This document shows positions 12,250-23,690 of a stretch of 64,000 bases of DNA, in pieces. This DNA comes from Gnetum montanum (lineage: Eukaryota; Streptophyta; Gnetopsida; Gnetales; Gnetaceae). Within the stretch, counting starts at the first letter, position 1. Each line of letters opens with the position of its first letter. The translations under genes and the position numbers were made by a program. The notes below the pieces were generated by a model that saw only the letters and a program-made list of their open reading frames with translations, did not search any database and was not told the DNA's origin. The stretch covers positions 170,372-234,371 of the forward strand of contig MNCI01025135.1 of assembly GCA_015680685.1 (NCBI GenBank), read 5' to 3'.

Positions 12250-13150
12250 TACCATCACGATTGAGTAAAAACTTGTGCTCAAGTTAACAGGATAGGACCA
12301 AACTTTCTTTACAAAAAAATTTGGAAAGTATGGGATTATTAACTAACACTAACTACTGACTGACTCTGAGTGCCACATTATAAAATTTTATTCGAGTGGT
12401 TGTATTACAAAATGGAAAAATGACAAAAGATTAAACAAACATTGAAGATTTAAAAATTTGTAAAGGTCTTCAAAAATCCAATGAAGATAATTCTTCTTAT
12501 TGCTACTAGTGGTGGCAAACTTCCAACCTTAATTGTTATGTCGATCCTTCTTTGATTATGCAAAACATTCTTTAAGGATGGACTGAAATTTCTTCTCATT
12601 GTCCCATGGATCTAGCCAAACATGCAATGTTTGAGTTATTATCTTGTATGTGCTATGATTTATCCATGGGCATATCCTTTGTTATCCCTCTCTTGGCTTT
12701 GTTTTTGTGCCTGGCAAAAGACCTTCTTCCTTAGGTGTTTTGTTTAGCATCACTTGTAGTCACCAAAGGATCAACATTAGTGTTGATAAATTTTCCTTAA
12801 TAATTAACCTTTTCCAGATCTCTTAGTTTACGTTTAAGCACAAAGTGATGACAACATACTATGCCCAAGGCTATGAGGTAACTAAAATCATCAAGTTGTT
12901 CACATTATTTTGATCAATTACTAATGTTTGAAAATAAGATGTTAGAAAAAATTTCAAAAATTTCAAAAAATTTCAAAGTAGACATTCCTAACCCCCAAGA
13001 CTAATGAGTGTAACTCCAGAAGCACATAAGTTATCAAATAATTAAAACCAAAGGTCTAATGTAGAAGATGATCAAGAAATTTTTTGGAAGTTGAAGAATA
13101 TTGAGATAGAAAAGTAGAAAAAATTAATTGAAAGGAATGAGAAGTAGTCC
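12250..13150 (-). other. E2 internal non-coding stretch
   Basis: Lies between the gag remnant and the polypurine tract. It has no recognisable pol or coiled-coil coding and a short AAAATTTCAAAAAATTTC direct repeat near 12950-12975. Possibly what is left after an internal deletion. Confidence 0.45.
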
Positions 13151-14393
13151 CAAAATTATGCATAAATTTAGAGAAACCATCATTAATGTTCTAGAAGATG
13201 TGAAGGCTAGTTCAAAGACATGATCATAGATATGGACCCTCTTCTTTTGAAGAGTTTGGTCCTAGTTATATTCCTCTACATTTGCTTGTCTGCATAGCTC
13301 TCCTTCTTCTTTTTCCACCTACTTAAGTAGCCTTTATATATGATGGGCTTTTAGTTCATATAATCGACCTTGGAAATAAATCCCAAGGGTCTCCCTCATT
13401 TGATTACGAAGACCATCTATGATGTGGAAAAGTTGCCCTTATTGAGAGAAGTCATAGTTGAGAAATTTATGTATTAGCAAATAGTATCTATCCAAGGCCA
13501 CATCCAAGGGTTCATGATTTTCTTACTTCCACCCTTGGATTTTTTTTCTTAGGTTGGATGCTCTTGCATAGGATTGGTATTTTTCATTAAAGAGCTCTAA
13601 CATTGTGGACCACTAGTGGATGGAATCTAGTTCCAAAGATTTATACCAACTTCCAGCTTCATCTGTTAGTGTACTAGGGAAGGGCTTAAGCTTTTTCCAC
13701 TTCCATTCAATATTTTGCAAGGTGCAAGCATCATGGAAGGCTTGTAAGTGATGTTGTGGATCATAATTATAGCCTCCCCTAAACTTAAGAATGTTGTTCC
13801 TATCAAGCCATTTAATGTGGATGTCCCTTTGATGCCTTTGGAGTATTTGAACTACCTCCCTAATCTATGTCATGTCCCTAGTAGGCAATAAGGATTCATC
13901 AACATCAAACATGTCATGGTGATAATCTCTATTTCCATTTTTCTAATTGTGCTAATCTTGTCTATGCTCACTTTGATGTCCTTGATTTTTCCCTTGGGTT
14001 TGATTTCTATCTTTATCTTGACTTAGTGGAGCTCTATCTCTATACCTAAGTTCATCTTCTTTAGAACTAGACGCTGAAGAGGGAGAGGAAGATGAGGAAC
14101 TAGGAGAATTTCCATGGCTTTGATATCATCCCTCATGGTCCCTTGTTCTATCTTTTCTAGGTTTAGACGAGGTCCTAGGCCATAAGGACCTCCTTATTCT
14201 AGGACTTTCTCCATCTCCTCTAGGAGTTTTTGTATCCATTGAACATAGTCCTTGCATGTAGTAAGGGTGGAAATGAGCATATCAAACCCTTGCTTGAGGT
14301 TGTTCACTCAAATTCTCTTCAATATAGAACCTATCATTTCTCTTATGAGTGTTTTCATCATACCATGCATTATGAGTCTTATGTGAAGAAGAC
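13150..14393 (-). pseudogene. E2 gag (decayed)
   Basis: Starts MSSSH at 14393. The serine-rich segment (SPSSSSSPSSASSS) at about 14060-14110 and the capsid-like part with LQAFHDACTLQNIEW, SWYKSLELDSIHQWS and DGLRNQMRETLGIY match E5 (32400-34308) and A (48518-50499). The N-terminus follows the E5 type (DEN..IEEN) rather than the E1/E4/B type. Several stop codons are present and no zinc knuckle is visible before homology ends. Confidence 0.75.
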
Positions 14394-14489
14394 ATGGTTT
14401 AATTGTGTGTGACTTAAAATTTTCTAAAAGATAAATTCTTAATACCTTTACAATGATAATGTATAATGTAACTATTCTAAATAACTAGC

Positions 14490-14513
14490 ACCATCCTTGG
14501 CAACGATGTTAAT
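14490..14513 (-). promoter_or_regulatory. E2 primer-binding site, tRNA-Asp type
   Basis: Minus strand reads TTAACATCGTTGCCAAGGATGG directly inside the LTR end, a near match to the tRNA-Asp complement with the core CGTTGCC intact. Confidence 0.75.
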
Positions 14514-14641
14514 GATGAGCAACGCATATCCCCTATGCCCAACCATATGAATTATGAGTGTTCACACATGATTTGATTGACTTCTTGTGGATGGGACTAG
14601 TTTGGCATATAGATTGTTACGTATTGATTGTAATTCGCTGT
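14514..14641 (-). repeat. E2 5' LTR fragment
   Basis: Parallels the first 128 bp of 11291-12249 (TGATGAGCAACG, family box, TGGGACTAGTTTGGCAT) and stops matching after TTCGCTGT at 14641, where E3 begins. The remainder is not found on the far side of E3, so part was deleted. Confidence 0.75.
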
Positions 14642-15943
14642 TGTTGCAATTGAAAACCTCGATTGTTGGAAAAACCAAGGCTCCTTGGTGTAGCAATTTT
14701 CCAACCCTAAATCCCCAGGGCCTCTGTGAGAAAAATGAGATTCAAGGTACCCTGGCCAATTTGACAAATCAACTAGGGACTTATAAAATGCAAAATGTGG
14801 TAATACAAAAAAATTGAAATAATGCACAGAAAATAAATTTATTTTTGAACACAAAACTCAAAACTTAGAACTTTATTGAGAAAGAATAGAGAATTTGGGT
14901 GGGGTGAGAAAAGTGGAAAATTTGGTTGCTAGATTTCTCCACACTGGGGTTTGGAAATCCTAGAGGTGTAGTGTTAACACCCAAAATTCATAAATATCAA
15001 GGTTATAATGCTGCCATGCTGGGGTTCAATAGAATGCAAGTATGGGAACTTGCAAGAGCTCTTGAGTGCCTAAGAATGCCCCAAGTGTAGAATTATGAAC
15101 AATGTTCTGTGTATGCCAAAATTTTCTTGATAATGCTTAACTTGCTCCAAATTTCGGAACCTTGAGAAAACTGCTCCACTTGTAAATAGTATTGAGGTTA
15201 GTTTTTATAGGTTCTTTTGGCCATGAATGGGGCTGCAAAATGACTATGATTTGGCTATAGAAATGGTTGCACATTCGCTATAAATTAGCTATAAATTCAC
15301 TAGAAATGATTGCAAATTGGCCATCAAATTCAAGTGAGATGGATACCCAAATTTGGGGAGTTACTATACATAGTAAGTGCTTCCCCCCATGGGCATTCCA
15401 TTTACTATAAGTAATAACTAGGGCACACCTTCCACATTGGAGATGAATCTTCTACGTTGAGCTCTCCACCATGCTTACTAAAGTGGTTTGTCAACATTGA
15501 AATGTATGAAGGTATGAATTTTAACTTTTGTGGCTTCCATGCTGGGGGATTGAATTTTCCATGCTAGGGTTGAAGACTCCACATCGAGGGAAAACTTTCA
15601 TGCTGAGGGGAAAAAGTTTCCAGGCTATGCATGTGGTCTCCATGTTGAAGGAGGAAAGTTTCCAAAACCCACATCCTTCCATGTTGGGGGTAGGTGAGAT
15701 ATACCCCCTTACATGTGTTTCTAGCATAGAAAAATGTATACCCCCTATAAAACTCATCAAATTGCCTTTTTTAACATTCCAAAAGGCAATTTTGACCTTC
15801 CACCCTCCCAAGCCCAAATATAGACACTAGGTGACTTTTTTCACTTGGGGGAATGAGGCTTTGACCACTTATGAGACATTTTTCAACCCCAAAAGTATAG
15901 TATGTGAAATTGCCCACTATGGGTTAAAATTTTCACATTTACA
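14642..15943 (-). repeat. Probable E3 3' LTR
   Basis: Bounds are inferred. On the minus strand a purine-rich CCTGGGGCAAAACTT (15944-15962) is followed by TGTAAATGTGAAAATTTT, a typical polypurine-tract/LTR start, and the LTR would end at 14642 with ..GCAACA where E2 homology resumes. A TATAAAAAC box lies near 15205. U3 (15350-15720) holds about ten diverged copies of a TTCCATGCTGGGG-like word. No partner LTR is available for comparison. Confidence 0.5.
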
Positions 15944-16099
15944 ATGAAGTTTTGCCCCAGGTTTCATGGGGTGAAAGCTACATGATGAAGATTGATTATA
16001 ACATGCAAATTTTGGTGGTGTTTCAATGGCCACTCTTTCTTTATGCTTGGAGGATTAACCCGAGAGGCATCAACAAAGAACACAAAATATCACTACATA

Positions 16100-16265
16100 T
16101 TATAATGCTACAATGCATATAGGTCATGTGAGAATCAAGTTATCCAAGTTATCAAGGTTGTGAGTATAAGGCCATGATGGGCCATGGTACCAATTTAAGG
16201 CCCCGACAGGCCATGTTGCTAATTTAAGGTCATAACAGACCATTGAATGCAAGCTCACTTATCAA
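16100..16265. repeat. Short GGCC-rich repeats after E3 pol
   Basis: Three imperfect copies of a unit like AATTTAAGGCCCCGACAGGC-CATG lie between 16169 and 16250. Each has a GGCC-centred dyad that could fold as a hairpin. Non-coding. Confidence 0.5.
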
Positions 16266-16276
16266 TGATCTATTGG

Positions 16277-17420
16277 CTACATGTAGTATGGCTTTAGATA
16301 GGAATGATTGACTGAATTAACCAACTCATTCCTATCCATGTCAGCTATTCTAAATGCTCCATTCTTGTAGGCTCTGATGAGAAGAAAGGACCCTTCCCAG
16401 GTGGTTGAGAATTTTTCTGCATGCTCATGAATAGCCTTGAGGACTAGGTCCTCCTCCTTGATCTTGTGCATGGTCAAGGCATGGTGATGTTATCACTTTT
16501 GCCTCTCTTGATAGTGCTCGATGTGAACAAGCACTTACATATGCTCCTCCTCCACCAAATCCATGGCTACCATCCACAACTCCTTGTTTTTCTTATCATT
16601 GATGAAGTTGATCAAGGCTACTCGAAGCAATGGCACTTGCAATTCAAGAAGTAGAATAGCTTTAGAACCATAAATAAGGTGATAAGGGATCATGTCGATT
16701 GTCGTGTGATAGGTTATTTTGTATGCCCATAGTGCATGGGCAAGCTACTCATGCCACTTCTACTTGCTATTGTTGAGCATCTTCTTGAGCAAGTTGATGA
16801 TGGCTTTGTTACTTGCTTCTACTTGTCCAGTAGCTTGAGGGTAGTAATATGACAAAAAAGAATGCTTAATGCCTAGGTTGTGACAAAAATCCTTGGTTTC
16901 TTGGCTGGTAAATTGAGGTCCATTATCTGTAACTATGGTCATGAGTATGTCAAAACGAGCTACAATGTTATCTAGGATAAATTTGCAAACTTGTTTAGAT
17001 GTGGTCTTCCTTAGGGGAATAGCCTCAACCGACTTGGTAAAGTATTTGGTTGTAGTGATGATGAAGTTATGTCCTATAGAAGACTTAGGCGTTATAGATT
17101 CAATGATATCCAACCCTCATCATTAAAATGACCATGTTATCTAGGTTGTATGTAACGTAGTTGGTGATACATGTATCAGGTTGCTATATTGTTGGCATGT
17201 GTTCATCACTTAACCTTTTGCAAGCAATCATTTTCCATATGGGGCCATAGTAGCCTAACTGTCTAAGCTTAGAAACCATGGCTCTAGGTCCTATATGTCC
17301 TTTACAAACACCCTCATGAACCTCCTCTAGGACTATTATGGCTTCAGTTTTACCTAAGCACTCTAGGAGTATGCCATCATAGGATTGTTAACAAAAGGTG
17401 TTATCACCTATGATGACATA
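16277..17420 (-). pseudogene. E3 integrase (decayed)
   Basis: The core at 16760-17113 keeps the integrase words KYFTKSVEAIPLR, IVTDNGPQFTS (second catalytic Asp), and SYYYPQATGQVEASNKAI (with the downstream Glu). The C-terminal domain at 16277-16477 has the usual WEGSF..AF(R)IAD..NSVNHSYLKPY pattern. The zinc-binding segment upstream (about 17220-17420) is broken. The GQVEASNK wording is that of Tat-type elements. Confidence 0.85.
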
Positions 17421-17786
17421 TGTCTTCGATCGCTTGCGTATGACATCCTTCTGAGTAGTCGTCAAGCCTTATGAGGATTCACCATGCATAAGGTAAAATT
17501 TTATATCAACATACCACTCCTTGGGAGGAGCAATATGAATGATGACCATAAAGGTATCCTTAGTGTTTTGTGTGATGGGAGTAGCGCAATCCACAGTTAA
17601 GATGGGCAACTTGCTAAACACATCTAGCATTACACTAAGGGCTAATGTTGGAATTGCATCAACTATGGTGTTTTCGTTTTGAGGTATGTGTTGGACATCA
17701 ACATCTATGAATTGTTGTAATAACTGCTTCCCTAGGTCACAGTAAGTTTGTAAGTGATTAGCTTTGCATGCATAGGCTTCGGTTAC

Positions 17787-18622
17787 TTAGTTAACCACGA
17801 GTTGTGAATCACCTTTGATGACTGGGCATCTAATTCCTAAGTCATGAGCTACCATCATATCTTTGATCAAACCCTCATATTCCACTATGTTGTTGGTACA
17901 TGGAAACCCAAAACAATAGGCAAAGGGTTGGATCTCACTAGATGGAAATGTTACGATGGCAATAGCATTAGCCTCATGGGCAATTGAAGCTCTGTTGAAG
18001 TTCACGACTGCCTCATAACCCTTTGGCACTTGGCTAACTGTGTTAATATGTTCATTGGAAAACTTGGGATCTATGGTTGCTTAGTCATTGACAAGTGAAA
18101 CTATGAGTTATACGACTATAGCCTGACCTTTTGTTGAGGATTGAGAGATGTAATAGAGGTAAAACTCAACGGTTATGGCTTTCCATTGAGCCATATAACT
18201 ACTTTTGTAGATGTTGGTCATTATGTCTCTGAGTATGTGGTCCTTGCAAATTACGTTGACTTGGCTTCTAAAAAGGTAGTATCTCCATTCTTCAAAGAGA
18301 AGACTAGTGCTAGGTAATACTTCTCCACTTCAATGTATCAGGTCTTGGGGACAACTAACACATGGCTAAGGTAGTACATAGGCAGTTCTGCTTCATCATC
18401 ACATTTCTAATAGAGTAGAGAGGCAATGGATGTATCAAAGATGGCAAGATAAATGTAAAATGGTTCACCCTCTTGCGGAAGATAGACTGTCAGTAGTTGT
18501 GTCAACTCTTAAGGTTTTCAAAGGTCTCTTAGCATGGAGCCATCCACTCATAGTGGACTCCTTTCTTAAGCAAGTGTTGTATGGGTTGTAACTTATCCAT
18601 AAGCCTAGCGATAAACCTATGA
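17787..18622 (-). pseudogene. E3 RNase H plus second (archaeal-type) RNase H
   Basis: 17787-18029 contains FGFPCTNNIVEYEGLI, a signature I associate with the additional archaeal-like RNase H acquired by the Tat lineage, followed by KGDSQLVVN. The ordinary Ty3 RNase H lies upstream, about 18100-18600, with stops. RNase H removes the RNA strand during reverse transcription. Assignment of the second domain rests on motif recall, not on a search. Confidence 0.75.
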
Positions 18623-19510
18623 ATGAGCTATAATCTGCCTTGTAATCCCCAAAGCTCTTTAAGGTTGGTAGGTGTTGCTAATTTGGATAATGCCTTAACC
18701 TTATTAGGATCTACGCGTATCCCTGCTTTAGAGACTACAAAGCCAAGCATCTTACCAATCTTGACAGTAAAGACACACTTCTTAGGATTGAGCCTAAGCT
18801 CGTATTTGAGGCATAGTTTAAGCACAAGATCTACGTCATTAGCATGCTCATCAGCTATCTTAGATTTCATAGCTATGTCATCTACGTAATCATTAAGCAA
18901 ACCTAACATGTAATCATTGAAGATATAGGTCATGGCTCTCTGGTATGTTGCTCTGGTGTTTTTAAGGCCAAAGGCCATCATGGTGTAACAAAAAGTACCC
19001 CATGGAGTCATAAAGGTCATGCTAAGTTGGTGTTCTTGGTTGATCCTAAATTGGTTATATCCCAAGAATCCATCCATAAAAGACAAGGAGGCATGTTCGG
19101 CTATAGTATCAATAAGTTGATCAATACTAAGCAAAGGAAAGTCATCTTTGATAATTGCATTATTTAGGTTTCGAAAATCAATGCAAATACAGATACTCCC
19201 ATTTTTCTTAGGGACTATCACTGTGTTGGATACCCATTCTACATAATCAACAACCCTAATGAAACCTGCTTGGTAGAGCTTTGAGATTTCATCGTGAATT
19301 GCCAAGGCCAAATTAGGTTTAATCTTGTGCACTTTTTGCTTAACTAGTCTAATGCTAGGGTCCAGTATGATGTTGTGCTGGACTAGATATGGGTCTAGGC
19401 CTAGCATATCTTCATATGACCAGGCAAATGCCTTAATGTTACTTTGTAAGATCTTGGTGATGTCTTGAGCACATTGAGGCTCTAGTGAGGAACTTAGTTT
19501 AGGGGTTTTC
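18623..19510 (-). pseudogene. E3 reverse transcriptase, open over 259 codons
   Basis: 18628-19407 is open on the minus strand and holds the RT domain: IKPNLALAIHDEISKLYQAG, VIVPKKNGSICICIDFRNLN, FMDGFLGYNQFRI, FCYTMMAFGLKN and the catalytic LLNDYVDDIAMKS (YVDD intact), ending KALSKLATPTNLKEL. This is the best-preserved enzyme domain in the window. It continues upstream to about 19510 with a linker and is then lost. Confidence 0.88.
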
Positions 19511-19600
19511 TCCTCACCACCACTGTGTTTATGATAGGAACCTTAACTAGAGAGTCTTTGGTTATGTCTCTTGCTTTTAAGTCAAGGGTTTTGACTAGGT

Positions 19601-20125
19601 TTTTTAGGCTAAAAGCCCTTTAATAAGAAGATTGCAAGGTACTTTTGACACTAATGGACCATCCTATTTAAGAAGCTTTATGTATGATCGTTAACATCAC
19701 CACCTTTCCTAGAAAATAATCTTTGAATTCTTGTAGAAACATCATGAAAAGATAACTCAAAAACACTAAAGTTATCTTGCACTTGAAAAAGCCTCTTAAT
19801 AAAATAAGCATTTAAAAATTAAAATAACTTACAATGCTTAAATGTTATTTGAACGTGCAATCTTTTAAAGATAATGGGGGTTATGAAGTTTGCCCTACCA
19901 ATGTAACCGTTTAAAGAAGGGTCATGTGATGGCTTTTGTATAAATGACAAATAAACGAAAAGCCAACCAAAGCCCAAATTTAAAATCTAAAAAGACTTGG
20001 CAAGAAAAGCTCAGAGTCCTGGGGTTCAAAGAAATTTTTAATTAACAAAAGCTGCGTGAACAAACTGAAACAGGGGAATCCTTATTACTGATGAACAGTC
20101 AACGGAATTCTCTGGTTTTGGCGCC
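19601..20125. other. Flank between E3 and the PRP18 locus
   Basis: No coding signal. AT-rich until about 20040, then matching the base composition of the gene. It probably contains the 5' flank and leader of the PRP18-like gene, but no TATA box stands out. Confidence 0.4.
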
Positions 20126-22620
20126 ATGGATTTTCTGAAGAAGGAGCTGGAGCGCAAGCTCATGCAAGTCCAGACCAACTTCGACGGCCGCAAATTCATC
20201 AAACGATTCGAGATCGAGCAGAACGATATCGAGTGCATCCGCGTAGAAGAGCAGAAAGACTTGCATCTCAAAACCCTCAGAAAAAAAACACCGCCGAAAA
20301 CGCAGATCACCAAAACGCCTCGGCGCCGCTGAAATCCGACAAATCCAAGGCCTCCGCGGCCTCCGGTGAGGAAGAATCACGCTTCGATGAACTCGTTTTT
20401 TTGCGTGCGGAGGTCATCCGGCGCCTCAGAATTCTGAAGCAGCCGATCACGCTTTTCGGTCAAGACAACGATGCTTGGCGGGATTGGCTGAAGCTCCTTT
20501 TCAAATCCGGAATTGTTGATGTTGATAGCGACATGACGGAAGGGCAGCGCAGCGATTTCTTGCGCGACTTGGCGGAGCTCAAGTGCAAGGAGAAGAGGGG
20601 AATTATTATAGAGCGCAAGAAGGCGGAGAAGGAGAAGGAGGGAGACTATGGCAAAGATAATGAGGGTTTGGGTGATCGCGATAACGGTGGCGACTCCTCT
20701 GATGTGGATTGTGATAAGGATTTGAAGAAGATGAAGGCAAATTTTGATGAGCTTTGGGATGAGGATAAGATTTTAGTGTTCTTTAAGAGCTTGCTGAATG
20801 AGTGGAAGCAGGAGCTGGAGGATCGCCCCGAGGCTGAGAAGAGGACTGGCAAGGGCAAGAGTATGTATGCCCCTTTCAAGCAATGCGCGCACTACCTGAT
20901 GTCCTTGTTCCAGTTCTGTGGGAAGAAGGTGTGTGATTTGTTTTATAATTTTTTTTTTCTTTTGTATTTTAGGGCTTCGGTGTTCGCTTTCCTATCCTTG
21001 AAGTACGTATCTGTCTTTTTCTCTTTGAATTTTGAGATCATGTTACAAGAGTTGTTTCTGCTGTTCTCGTGCAAAGCATTCTTTGTGTAAACCCTGGTTT
21101 ATTTGGAATTAGCTTAGAAGTTTGGAAACCTAGGATCCCTTTTTTGATATTGAAGCGGAACTTTTATTGCGGCCTTTTATGTATATTTCTTTGGTGTTTT
21201 CTGTATGTTTCTTCAGTTGCTTACCTCTCCGTTGCGTATTCTACTATTCTTGAATTGTTAGGGTTTGCGAATGTGTATGGATTTTCATTCAATTGTTTCG
21301 GTTTCATGGTTTTCTTGTTTTTGGAGATAAATTCTATTTTGTTTGAAGAATTGAAACAAAAGTAATGGCTTTTATAGAACAATACGAATATGTTGCACAG
21401 TTACAACATTTACAAAGGAACTCATTGAATTAGTAAAAATATTATCGGGTACACTTTTTTCAGTTCAGTTTTTTTTAAAAAAAATTTTGTGCGTGGAAAG
21501 TAGATAGACTAACTCATCAGATTCATTGATACCATGAGATTTCTATAAAAATGGAGGATTCGCAGTTATGGGTCGCTACTGCAAAATAAGATTTTATTAT
21601 TCACATCCTCAAGGAGAAGAATATTCAACAGTATACATACTTTGTTAATATTGAAATACCTTGCTCCTTAATACTTTTCACTGCCATTTTTAACTTCTTA
21701 GACTGTTAAATATAAGGAAAAATGCAAAATCACAGTAAAACTATTCTGAAAGGGACTTCTAAGTTTAATCTTTGGACGAGGGGAGGCCTCAAAAAAGTTA
21801 TAGTTTAGGCATCATCCTTTAGAAACAGACGTTGGCAATTCATGTCAGGGTAAACAAATCATTGCAAGGGACGGTACTGTAATTTTTTATATTGTTTTGT
21901 GAACATATCAGCAGTGTATTCAATTCAGGTGGCTATGATTCCATGTTTACCTATATGTTGAAAATAGTGATTTGTGCTTGCATGTCTTACAATTTCAAAT
22001 ATGTGCTCTTCAAACTGGAGTTTTTCCATTCTTCACGTAGGAATTGTAAGAGATGTATTGTTGGAAGAATTTTATTTTTATTTTATTTTATTGGAACAGT
22101 GATGTCTTTTTATAGATCCAGTGTCTTTTACTGTACATTAACTAGTATAGGTTTGGAGTACTCTATAGTTTTCAGGTTCCCTTAAATTATTGACAGCTTT
22201 TATTTGAGGCACTGAGCTTAATGTAAATGACTATTTTCTATTTATTTTCGTCTCAAGTATTGTTGTTTCAAGCTTTCTTTACCATTGAAATGGACATGCG
22301 TAAAAATCATTTTACAAATGTTGAAGGTTATTTGCTACTTAAGTTGGATCTTTTGTTGCATTAATCTCTTTTAAATGGCTGAGTACAATGCATCATATTG
22401 TTCAAGGAATTAACATATTGCATATTTTAATGATTCCTTGCAAGTAATCATTTTGTGTGTGGTTTACTTTCAGGCCTTACGAGACGACATTAAGCAAGCT
22501 CCATTGATCATTGTGGAATGTTGCTTGAAAAGGGATTATTTAGCTGCAATGGATCAATATATCAAGTTGGCTATCGGGAATGCTCCATGGCCAATTGGTG
22601 TTACTATTGTGGGTATCCAT
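20126..22620 (+). pseudogene. PRP18: PRP18-like pre-mRNA splicing factor, frameshifted and 3'-truncated
   Basis: PRP18 is a U5-snRNP-associated factor for the second step of splicing and partner of SLU7. Exon 1 starts at 20126 (GCGCCATGG context; MDFLKKELERK, then IEQNDIE). The small splicing-factor motif follows (EVIRRLRILKQPITLFG), then VDSDMTEGQ..DFLRDLAEL and the start of the Prp18 domain (ILVFFKSLLNEWKQELE, FKQCAHYL). The exon ends at 20928 before GTGTGT. Exon 2 begins at 22474 after TTTCAG, phase 0, with RDYLAAMDQYIKLAIGNAPW and PIGVTIVGIH, where homology stops. Two lesions: the frame changes at an 8-A run (20281-20288), and the C-terminal helices are absent. GC-rich exon 1 and intact splice sites suggest a recent break or an assembly error. 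Confidence 0.85.
20929..22473 (+). other. PRP18-like intron 1
   Basis: 1545 bp, GTGTGTGATT...GTTTACTTTCAG, phase 0, AT-rich and T-rich. The short frames inside (for example 21069-21365, 21892-22185) are intronic noise. Confidence 0.8.
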
Positions 22621-22750
22621 GGACTAATTTTTTATATAAATGTATTCCTCCTACAATAAGTTTAAAACTTGCGAAGTGATAACTTGCTATGGCTTAAGTG
22701 GATTAATTTGCTGTATAAATGTATACCTTCCACAGCAAGTTTAAAATGAA
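22617..22750 (+). repeat. ~50-bp imperfect direct duplication at the PRP18 break
   Basis: GGACTAATTTTTTATATAAATG (about 22619) and GGATTAATTTGCTGTATAAATG (about 22700) head two related copies, each ending ..CAAGTTTAAAA, about 81 bp apart. The first copy starts exactly where PRP18 homology ends. It looks like a scar of the rearrangement that cut off the gene. Confidence 0.6.
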
Positions 22751-22863
22751 CGAAAGTGTTGATTCTCAAAAGTGAGATTCAAACTTTCAACTTCTTCTGG
22801 AAAATGTAATGCTTAGTACATCCCATCCATGACATAAATTGCATATCTTGCATTAAACAGGGG

Positions 22864-23690
22864 GCGTTGGAGCAACTTGTTTTATCACGCTGCACAAGAG
22901 TATAGAGCCTTTCAGAAAGCACCGGAGAATTTACGAAATTAATTTCCATAAACCTTTGTGACTGCACATATGTGCATGGGCTGAAGTTTTTGGAACTGAA
23001 CGAATGCACTCGTTTAGAGTCCTTGCCAGGAAGCTTTGGAGATCTAAAAAGCTTAGTTAGCTTAAAGGTGATAAGATGTCACATAAAGTTATTTCTTGAA
23101 TTGGAAGCTGATGAAAATTAAAAGAACTGGATCCCTTTGCTTCCTGAATCATTTGGTGATTTGCTGCAATTAACAGTAGTGAGAAAACCTCTGCGTGTAG
23201 TGCTCTTTCAAAGGTTGCCAGAGTCCTTTGGGAACTTGTTGCGGTTAGAAGAACTGAATCTTTCCACCTGCAATTCTCTAACGGTGTTCACTTGGAAATC
23301 TGCTGGAATTAAAATCCTTGGTGCTTTTCAATTGTAATGGACTGAAACAACTACCATGCTTATTTGGATGTTTGAAAAAACTTATTGGAACTGAAGTTGT
23401 CTTCTTATGGCAAGATAAATTCATTGCCAGAGTCATATAGAGAACTGCTCCCAATCACAAGAATTGGAGATCAGCTTCTGCCAGAATTATTTTGATCATT
23501 GAAAAACTTGTTTTCTCCAAGACTCTCAACGTGTGACAGTATAGCATCATTGTCAAAAGTGTCAATGTCGTTTGGAGACTTGCGGCAACTCAAAAAGAAC
23601 TGCACATTAGCTACAGCCCTATGCTCAATAAGCTGCCAAAATCATTTCTATCTTTGACAGATCTAACCCATGCAGGGGGGTCATATTGAA
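22864..23690 (+). pseudogene. Leucine-rich-repeat remnant of a TNL-type gene
   Basis: In one frame from 22864: LEQLVLSRCTRV, a stop, then LKFLELNECTRLESLPGSFG and DLKSLVSLKV. Further on come LPESFGDLLQL, LPESFGNLLRLEELNLSTC and, in another frame, LKQLPCLFG. The spacing of about 24 residues and the C..L..LP.SFG.L pattern is the LRR type of conifer-like TNL proteins. No TIR or NBS lies upstream, and frames shift at about 23120, 23300 and 23560. It is a dead fragment placed head-to-tail behind the truncated PRP18. A complete relative stands at 59203. Confidence 0.75.

Larger units (their letters stand above)
11291..14641 (-). mobile_element. E2: gag-only Athila-like element, 5' LTR broken
   Basis: 3' LTR 11291-12249, internal region 12250-14513, and the first 128 bp of the 5' LTR at 14514-14641. 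The polypurine region next to the 3' LTR (minus strand ..CAATCGTGATGGTA then TGATGAAG) matches the CAATCGTGGGGGTA before the 3' LTR of A. This fixes the orientation and shows that 11291-12249 is a 3' LTR. The internal region is only 2.26 kb and carries gag but no protease, RT or integrase, so it would have depended on enzymes in trans. Left flank 11286-11290 is GGTGT; the right flank is lost to E3. Confidence 0.8.
14642..19600 (-). mobile_element. E3: Tat-like Ty3/gypsy element, 5' truncated
   Basis: A different family from the Athila-like set. A probable 3' LTR (14642-15943) is followed, on the minus strand reading upward, by integrase, RNase H, a second RNase H-like domain and reverse transcriptase. 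Protein homology ends near 19510-19600; gag, protease, primer site and 5' LTR are missing. It sits inside the 5' LTR of E2, so it is younger than E2. Its frames contain fewer stops than the neighbours, in line with that order. Confidence 0.8.

Noticed and set aside
15521-15830. Pair of 98-100-codon frames on opposite strands
   Set aside because: They lie in the U3 repeats of the E3 LTR and have no protein signature.
14642-15943. E3 LTR as part of the Athila-like LTR family
   Set aside because: Lacks the terminal box, U5 repeats and TGAT/CATCA ends; assigned to a separate element.
20646-20879. Minus-strand frame in PRP18 exon 1
   Set aside because: Antisense of a conserved coding exon with a clear family match on the plus strand.
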